This document shows positions 57,391 through 64,000 of a stretch of 64,000 nt of DNA, one piece after another. Position 1 is the stretch's first letter; every line of letters begins with the position of its first letter. Made by a program: the position numbers and the translations under genes. The DNA is taken from contig NZ_LIVV01000004.1 in the NCBI RefSeq assembly GCF_001905825.1, positions 557,687 through 621,686 on the forward strand, in the 5' to 3' direction. The notes under the pieces are model-generated. The model ran no database searches, was not told where the DNA came from, and saw only the letters and a program-made list of their open reading frames with translations. This DNA comes from Streptomyces sp. CB02009 (lineage in GTDB: Bacteria > Actinomycetota > Actinomycetes > Streptomycetales > Streptomycetaceae).

Positions 57391-59535
57391 GTGTCGTCTC
57401 TCGCGCTCTACCGCCGCTATCGCCCCGAGTCCTTCGCCGAGGTCATCGGGCAGGAGCATGTCACCGACCCGTTGCAGCAGGCTCTGCGGAACAACCGGGT
57501 CAATCACGCGTACCTGTTCAGCGGGCCCCGCGGCTGTGGCAAGACGACCAGTGCGCGCATCCTCGCGCGCTGTCTGAACTGCGAGCAGGGGCCCACGCCC
57601 ACGCCCTGCGGGGAGTGCCAGTCCTGCCGCGACCTCGCGCGGAACGGGCCGGGGTCGATCGACGTCATCGAGATCGACGCCGCCTCGCACGGTGGTGTGG
57701 ACGACGCCCGTGACCTGCGGGAGAAGGCCTTCTTCGGGCCCGCGTCCAGCCGGTACAAGATCTACATCATCGACGAGGCCCACATGGTCACCCCGGCGGG
57801 CTTCAACGCCCTGCTGAAGGTGGTCGAGGAGCCGCCGGAGCACCTCAAGTTCATCTTCGCCACGACCGAGCCCGAGAAGGTGATCGGGACGATCCGGTCC
57901 CGGACCCACCACTACCCCTTCCGGCTCGTCCCGCCCGGCACCCTGCGGGAGTACCTGCGCGACGTCTGCGGGCGGGAGGGCATCCCCGTCGACGACGGCG
58001 TGCTGCCGCTCGTCGTGCGCGCCGGCGCCGGATCCGTGCGTGACTCGATGTCCGTCATGGACCAGCTCCTCGCCGGAGCCGCCGACGACGGTGTGACGTA
58101 CGGCATGGCGACCTCCCTGCTCGGCTACACGGACGGCTCGCTGCTCGACGCGGTCGTGGAGGCCTTCGCCGCCGGTGACGGCGCCGCCGCGTTCGAGGTC
58201 GTCGACACGGTCATCGAGGGCGGCAACGACCCGCGCCGCTTCGTCGCCGACCTCCTGGAGCGGCTGCGCGACCTGGTGATCCTCGCCGCGGTGCCCGACG
58301 CCGCCGAGAAGGGGCTCATCGACGCCCCGGCCGACGTGATCGAGCGCATGCAGGCGCAGGCGTCCGTGTTCGGCGCCGCCGAGCTCAGCCGGGCCGCCGA
58401 CCTGGTCAACACCGGTCTGACCGAGATGCGGGGCGCCACCTCGCCCCGGCTCCAGCTGGAGCTGATCTGCGCGCGCGTGCTGCTGCCCGCCGCCTTCGAC
58501 GACGAGCGCTCCCTGCAGGCGCGCCTCGACCGGCTGGAGCGCGGTGCGGCGAACGGGCCCGCGCCCGTGTTCACGCCCGGACCGCCGGCGCCCGCCATGG
58601 GGTACGTCCCCGGGCCCGACGCCCATACGCCGATGGCCCCGCCCCCGCCGGCCCCCATGCCCGTGCAGGCTCCGCCGCAGGCCGCGCCCGCGCCCGAGCC
58701 GGTGCACGCACCCCCGCCGGCGCCCGAGCCGGTCCACGCGCAGCCCTCCGCCCCCCGTCCGGGGGCCTGGCCCGGTGCCGCCGCCCCCGGCGGCGGCGCG
58801 CCGGGCGCCTGGCCCGGCGCCTCCGCGCCGGCCCCGGCCGCCCCCGCTCCCGTCCAGGCGCAGTCCGCGCCGCAGGCCCCCGCGCCCGTTCCCGCCGCCT
58901 CCGGCGGCGGCGGCGGTGACACCGCCCAGGTGCGCAACCTCTGGCCGCAGATCCTCGACGCCGTGAAGAACCGGCGCCGCTTCACCTGGATCCTGCTCAG
59001 CCAGAACGCGCAGGTGGCGGGCTTCGACGGCACGACCCTCCAGCTCGGCTTCCTCAACGCAGGAGCCCGCGACAACTTCGCGAGCAGCGGCAGCGAGGAG
59101 GTGCTGAAGCAGGCCCTCGCCGAGCAGTTCCACGTGAACTGGAAGGTCGAGGCGATCATCGACCCCTCGGGCGGCGCCTCGCCGCCGCCCGCCGCGACCG
59201 GCTTCGGCGGTTCGGGCGGAACGGGAGGCTTCGGCCGCCCGCAGGCGTCCGCCCCCGCTCCCGCGCCGTCCTTCCAGCAGGCTCCGCCGCCCGCCCCCGC
59301 GCAGTCGCAGACACAGTCCGCGCCCGCGCCCGCCCCGGCGCCCTCCTCCTTCCAGCAGGCCCCGCCGCCCGCCTCCGCGCCCGCGTACACGCCCCCCGCG
59401 CCGCAGCCCGTGGCGCCCGAGGACGACGTGCCGGAGGAGGACGATCCGGACCTCGTCGACTCCGCCCTCTCCGGCCACGACCTGATCGTGCGCGAGCTCG
59501 GAGCCACGGTTGTGGAGGAATACACGAACGAGTAG
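57391..59535 (+). CDS. dnaX: DNA polymerase III subunit gamma/tau
   Basis: 714 aa clamp-loader ATPase. Walker A G-P-R-G-C-G-K-T (45-52), zinc cysteines C64, C73, C76, C79, D-E-A-H near 129 and S-R-T arginine-finger region. Two Pro/Ala-rich linkers (~395-505 and ~590-690) flank the polymerase-binding domain. GTG 57391 (V-S-S-L-A-L-Y-R-R-Y-R-P) has no ribosome site, and TATAAC at 57376-57381 would start transcription close to it, suggesting a leaderless mRNA. No slippery sequence for gamma/tau frameshifting was seen. Confidence 0.96.
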   Translation: MSSLALYRRYRPESFAEVIGQEHVTDPLQQALRNNRVNHAYLFSGPRGCGKTTSARILARCLNCEQGPTPTPCGECQSCRDLARNGPGSIDVIEIDAASHGGVDDARDLREKAFFGPASSRYKIYIIDEAHMVTPAGFNALLKVVEEPPEHLKFIFATTEPEKVIGTIRSRTHHYPFRLVPPGTLREYLRDVCGREGIPVDDGVLPLVVRAGAGSVRDSMSVMDQLLAGAADDGVTYGMATSLLGYTDGSLLDAVVEAFAAGDGAAAFEVVDTVIEGGNDPRRFVADLLERLRDLVILAAVPDAAEKGLIDAPADVIERMQAQASVFGAAELSRAADLVNTGLTEMRGATSPRLQLELICARVLLPAAFDDERSLQARLDRLERGAANGPAPVFTPGPPAPAMGYVPGPDAHTPMAPPPPAPMPVQAPPQAAPAPEPVHAPPPAPEPVHAQPSAPRPGAWPGAAAPGGGAPGAWPGASAPAPAAPAPVQAQSAPQAPAPVPAASGGGGGDTAQVRNLWPQILDAVKNRRRFTWILLSQNAQVAGFDGTTLQLGFLNAGARDNFASSGSEEVLKQALAEQFHVNWKVEAIIDPSGGASPPPAATGFGGSGGTGGFGRPQASAPAPAPSFQQAPPPAPAQSQTQSAPAPAPAPSSFQQAPPPASAPAYTPPAPQPVAPEDDVPEEDDPDLVDSALSGHDLIVRELGATVVEEYTNE

Positions 59536-59596
59536 GGGCGTCTCGTTCAGTGGCCCGCACAAGGGGCATCCCGGTCGTCGGGCTACCCTGACTGGC

Positions 59597-60847
<1,251 letters not shown>

Positions 60848-60863
60848 CGGGACCGCCGGTTTC

Positions 60864-60899
60864 TCGCGCGGCCGTGCGGTGGATCGTACGGCCGCGCGA
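60864..60899. terminator. purD terminator hairpin
   Basis: TCGCGCGGCCGT (60864-60875) is perfectly inverted at 60888-60899 with a 12-base loop, 16 bp after the purD stop. The rest of the gap to 61098 shows no gene. Confidence 0.75.
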
Positions 60900-61098
60900 A
60901 ATCCATCACCTTTGCCCAAAGCCATACCTTCGAGTGACGACTGAGCCATCCGGATGACTCCCGCCGAAGCCCCAACTAGGGTGCGGCGAAGGCGTTCCGG
61001 CACTTGGCCCACCGGCATTGCGATGTCGGTGGCGGGTGCCACAGTGGGGGAGTGAGCAACACCGCCACAGGCAGTCCCGACAAGGGCAGGAGGGGGTG

Positions 61099-63108
61099 AT
61101 GTACGGCGTGTCCGGTACCGGTTCCGATGTCGGCGAGGAGTGGGGAGCGCGTGCCGCGCGCTCCCGGGCCCTCGCCGTCCTCCGGGTCCGCGGCAGGGCG
61201 CTGGGCCTCGCGGTCCTGCCCGCCGCCGTGGCCGTCGTCCTGTACGCGGGCGGGGTCACCGGCCACTTCACCGGCTCCGGCTGGGACGCGGCGCGCTGGG
61301 TGGTGACCGTCCTCGCGGTCCTCGTCCTGATCGCCGCCACGGCCGTCGCCCTCGTCGTCGCCCGGGCCCGTCCGGCCGCCACACCGACGGTGGAGCTCGC
61401 CGAGACCGCCGCCCCCGACCTCTACCGGCTCGTCCGGGACCTGGCCGACCGGCTCGACGTCCCGGCGCCCGCCGCGATAGCCCTGACCCCGGACTGCGAC
61501 AGCTGGCTGGAGGACCGCACCCACCGGGCCCACCGCGCGCTGCGCACACCGGGCGGCGAGGGGGAGAGCGAAGGCGCCCCCGTCCTCGTCATAGGTTCGC
61601 CCTTCCTGTGGTGGATGCGCGTCGGCGAGCTCCGGGCGGTCCTCGCCCCGGTCGTCGCCGGCACCGGACCCGCCGCACAGCCCGACATAGCCGCGGCCCG
61701 CCGCTTCGTCCGCGGCCTGGACGCCGCCGTGGCCGTACCCGGGACCCCGGGTCTCGACCCGGTCCGCCGGATCGGCGCGGGCGCCGTCGGCCAGGTCGCC
61801 CGCGTCCTCCTCCGCGCCTGTCGCGGGCACGCCGCCGAGATGGAGCGCGGCGTCGCCGTCGCCGGCTCCGAGCGCGCCCAGGCCGTGGACTACGGCGTAC
61901 GGATCGTCGCCCAGGAGCAGGTCGGCCTGGCGTACGCGGGCTGGGACCGGCTCCTGACCCGCGTCGCGCTGCCCGCCTGGCGGATGGGCCGCTGGCCCGC
62001 CAAGCTCGACGCCGGCGTGGTCTCCGCCCTGACCGAGCTCTCCCGCCGCGACCGGCTCGCGGACGGCTTCTCCTCCCGCCTCGGCGAGCGCCCCGCCTGC
62101 GACCTCCTGGAGGAGCCCGGCGCGGTCGACGAGGCCGCCTCGCTGCTCGCCGCCCGCCTCTTCCACGGCGGCCCGGCCGCTCCCGGGCCCGACTGGTCCC
62201 CGGTGGAGTGGAGCCAGTACCCGGAGGAGGTCGTCGACCGGAAGTGGCGCACCGACGCGGCCCGGCTGCACCAGGTCCTCGACGGCCTCGGCCTTGCGGA
62301 CGGCACGGCGAGGGGCGCGGGCGGTGAGCGCGTGGCCGAGGGCCCGACGCTGACCCGGGTGATCGCCCACCTGGCGACGGAGCCGACGAAATCCGCCGAG
62401 GTCGAGGTCGAGGCCGACGCTGACACTGACACTGACACTGACGAGGTCGATGCCGACACCCACACCGACGCCGCCCTCGATGCCGGCGCGAGCGCCGATG
62501 CCGCCGGTACCCCCGACTCCGCCGGTACCGATACGGACACCGACGCCGAGCACGCCACCGACCTGGCCACCGACGTCGCCACCGACGCCGACCTCGACCT
62601 CGTCCTCGATGCCGAGCACGCCGAGGACACCGAGGACGACGACGAGCCCGTCAACCCCGCCGCCGAGGCCCTCGCCGGCGCGCTCAGCGCGCTCCTCGCG
62701 CGCGAGGAGGCCGCCCGGGAGGCGCGCGTGGCCGCCAGCGCCCTGACCGCCGAGGCGGCGGCCCGCAGCGCGGAGAAGGACGGCGGCCACTCCGGTGGCA
62801 CGTCCGCCCCCGTCGTCAGCGGCCCGGACGGCCCGCTGCCGCTCTTCCCGCTCCAGCCGCCCCGCTCCGGCCGCGACCTGCTCGCCGACCACGTCACCGC
62901 GATGGTCTGCTGCGCGGCGGTGGACACCGCCGAGGCCACGCCCGGTCTCGACTGGCTCGACGGTCCCGCGCTCCTCGTCGGCGGCGAGCGGGCGACGGAC
63001 CTCGGCCCGCGCGTCCTCGCGCTCGTCGAGGACGGCGACCCGGAGCCGCTGCGGGTCTGGCTGGCCCGCACGGGGGTGCGCCCCGAGAAGCCCGTACGCC
63101 TGGTGTGA
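61099..63108 (+). CDS. large membrane protein resembling a catalytically dead M48 peptidase
   Basis: 669 aa. Two TM helices (~35-52 and ~67-89) precede a segment laid out like M48/HtpX: P-V-L-V-I-G-S-P-F-L then V-G-E-L-R-A-V-L-A-P-V-V-A-G, where active enzymes have H-E-L-x-H. No zinc motif remains. A Glu/Ala helix (A-A-E-M-E-R-G-V-A) mirrors the usual third-ligand region. An acidic, Asp/Thr-rich low-complexity stretch spans ~435-520 (D-T-D-T-D-T-D). ATG 61099 follows AGGAGGGGG. Function unknown; the M48 likeness is inference. Confidence 0.7.
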   Translation: MYGVSGTGSDVGEEWGARAARSRALAVLRVRGRALGLAVLPAAVAVVLYAGGVTGHFTGSGWDAARWVVTVLAVLVLIAATAVALVVARARPAATPTVELAETAAPDLYRLVRDLADRLDVPAPAAIALTPDCDSWLEDRTHRAHRALRTPGGEGESEGAPVLVIGSPFLWWMRVGELRAVLAPVVAGTGPAAQPDIAAARRFVRGLDAAVAVPGTPGLDPVRRIGAGAVGQVARVLLRACRGHAAEMERGVAVAGSERAQAVDYGVRIVAQEQVGLAYAGWDRLLTRVALPAWRMGRWPAKLDAGVVSALTELSRRDRLADGFSSRLGERPACDLLEEPGAVDEAASLLAARLFHGGPAAPGPDWSPVEWSQYPEEVVDRKWRTDAARLHQVLDGLGLADGTARGAGGERVAEGPTLTRVIAHLATEPTKSAEVEVEADADTDTDTDEVDADTHTDAALDAGASADAAGTPDSAGTDTDTDAEHATDLATDVATDADLDLVLDAEHAEDTEDDDEPVNPAAEALAGALSALLAREEAAREARVAASALTAEAAARSAEKDGGHSGGTSAPVVSGPDGPLPLFPLQPPRSGRDLLADHVTAMVCCAAVDTAEATPGLDWLDGPALLVGGERATDLGPRVLALVEDGDPEPLRVWLARTGVRPEKPVRLV

Positions 63109-63451
63109 GCCGCCGGGGGAGCGCTGGAGGCTCAGCCAGGCGCCGGGGACGGCCGCCGCTTCCGAACGCCCGGAGGACCGCCGCTTCCGCCCCCGGAAAG
63201 CCTCCGCTCCCGAGCGCCCCGGAAGGCTCCGGAGCGCCCCCGGAGACCACCCGTTTCGGAGCCCCGACTTCCACTCTCGCCAATTCACGACGAACGGTGA
63301 CGGAGTGCGTGCGTTATGTGATGTGCTGGAGACCGTCACTGACAGAGGCACGGACCAAGGGCCTGCACCAGGGGCACGAGGCGGCACAGCAGGGACACAC
63401 AAGCCACAGGCACTGACCAGCCGGCCCGGGGGAGTCGAGGGAGGGGCGCAC

Positions 63452-64000
63452 ATGGGGGCGGACCAGATCAGACGGTGGGAGTCGGGTGCGCTGGCGCACG
63501 CCGTCACCGATCCCTTCGGCCAGGGCCCGCTGCCCTGGCTGCGCGGTTCCGAGAACTACTTCGACGACACCGGGCAGATGGTCCCCTGGTACGCGGACGA
63601 GATCCTGGCCCGGGGCGGCAGCGGCGGCCCGCGCACGGCCGACGACGTCCGGCGCCAGATCAAGGGCTTCGCGTCCGACGGAGCCGTGGCACCCGGCGAG
63701 TCGATCGACTTCCACATCACGGTGGACCCGCCGCAGCAGTTCTCGGTCGACGTCTACCGGATCGGCCACTACGGCGGCGACGGCGCCGCGAAGATCACCA
63801 CGAGCCCCCGGCTCTCCGGGATCGTCCAGCCGGCCCCGCTGACCGCCGACCGCACGGTCTCCTGCCACCACTGGTGGCAGTCCTGGCGGCTGCAGGTCCC
63901 CAGCTACTGGACGATCGGGGCGTACGTCGCCGTCCTCACCACCGCCGACGGCCACCGCTCGCACATCCCCTTCACGGTCCGCGACAACCACCCGGCCGAT
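63452..64000 (+). CDS. N,N-dimethylformamidase large-subunit-like protein (3' truncated by window)
   Basis: First 183 codons only; the frame is open to the window edge. Starts M-G-A-D-Q-I-R-R-W-E-S-G. Segments F-S-V-D-V-Y-R-I-G-H-Y-G-G-D-G and C-H-H-W-W-Q-S-W, then S-Y-W-T-I-G-A-Y-V match the N-terminal beta-sandwich of N,N-dimethylformamidase beta-subunit-like proteins; the catalytic part would lie outside the window. GGGAGGGG precedes ATG 63452. Substrate in Streptomyces is unknown. The 343-bp gap upstream (63109-63451) shows no other gene. Confidence 0.72.
   Translation, partial: MGADQIRRWESGALAHAVTDPFGQGPLPWLRGSENYFDDTGQMVPWYADEILARGGSGGPRTADDVRRQIKGFASDGAVAPGESIDFHITVDPPQQFSVDVYRIGHYGGDGAAKITTSPRLSGIVQPAPLTADRTVSCHHWWQSWRLQVPSYWTIGAYVAVLTTADGHRSHIPFTVRDNHPAD

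Overview
The window is chromosomal DNA from a Streptomyces-type actinomycete. G+C is very high with strong third-position GC bias, GTG starts are frequent, and the gene content is typical: paired SigB/F-class sporulation sigma factors, SRP RNA-dnaX-purD, upp, tadA, and many TetR/MFS pairs. A perfect 14-bp parS site at 3006-3019 suggests the core region around oriC rather than a chromosome arm. From memory, the gene order resembles S. coelicolor about SCO4015-SCO4070; this was not checked.

Layout. 1-3.0 kb holds a truncated BRO-N-like protein, a DUF2797 protein, an ABM monooxygenase-like protein and an amidohydrolase. 3.1-9.1 kb is one envelope-glycosylation locus: OmpR-type regulator, histidine kinase, GT2-GtrA fusion and a GT39-like membrane glycosyltransferase, with 11-bp-phased direct repeats before the regulator and before the glycosyltransferases. 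9.1-16.1 kb has efflux pumps with their TetR or MarR regulators and a TetR/SDR pair. 16.1-19.7 kb has a lipoprotein, SigF- and SigN-like sigma factors and small proteins. 20.5-30.8 kb is mostly housekeeping: a tRNA-Ser, TadA and its partner, Upp, a LytR_C protein, a HerA-like ATPase, an M28 peptidase, an HhH glycosylase and two hydrolases. 30.8-31.1 kb carries two inverted copies of a structured repeat whose stems differ by compensating changes. 31.3-48.6 kb is a dense series of regulator-plus-target pairs (UvrA-like ABC protein, WrbA, MFS, CstR-like repressor, MarC, aldo/keto reductase, hydrolases).

49-56.7 kb is the accessory part. It contains a lower-GC ABC transporter locus whose permease gene is frameshifted exactly where base composition switches, then a two-gene unit beside tRNA-Ser(GGA). 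That unit encodes a 1007-aa protein with an APH/kinase-like C-terminal domain (TCAD9-like) and a membrane-anchored SMODS-associated-type NUDIX protein. It looks like an NTP-dependent conflict (defence) module and is the best candidate for an undescribed system here. From 57.1 kb core genes resume: SRP RNA, dnaX, purD, a pseudo-M48-like membrane protein, and the start of a dimethylformamidase-like gene cut by the right edge.

Several genes appear to be expressed from leaderless transcripts (dnaX, purD and the MFS gene at 37311). Many divergent promoters carry recognisable palindromic operators, which are listed. Two apparent single-base frameshifts (about 48505 and 49533) could be real or assembly errors.
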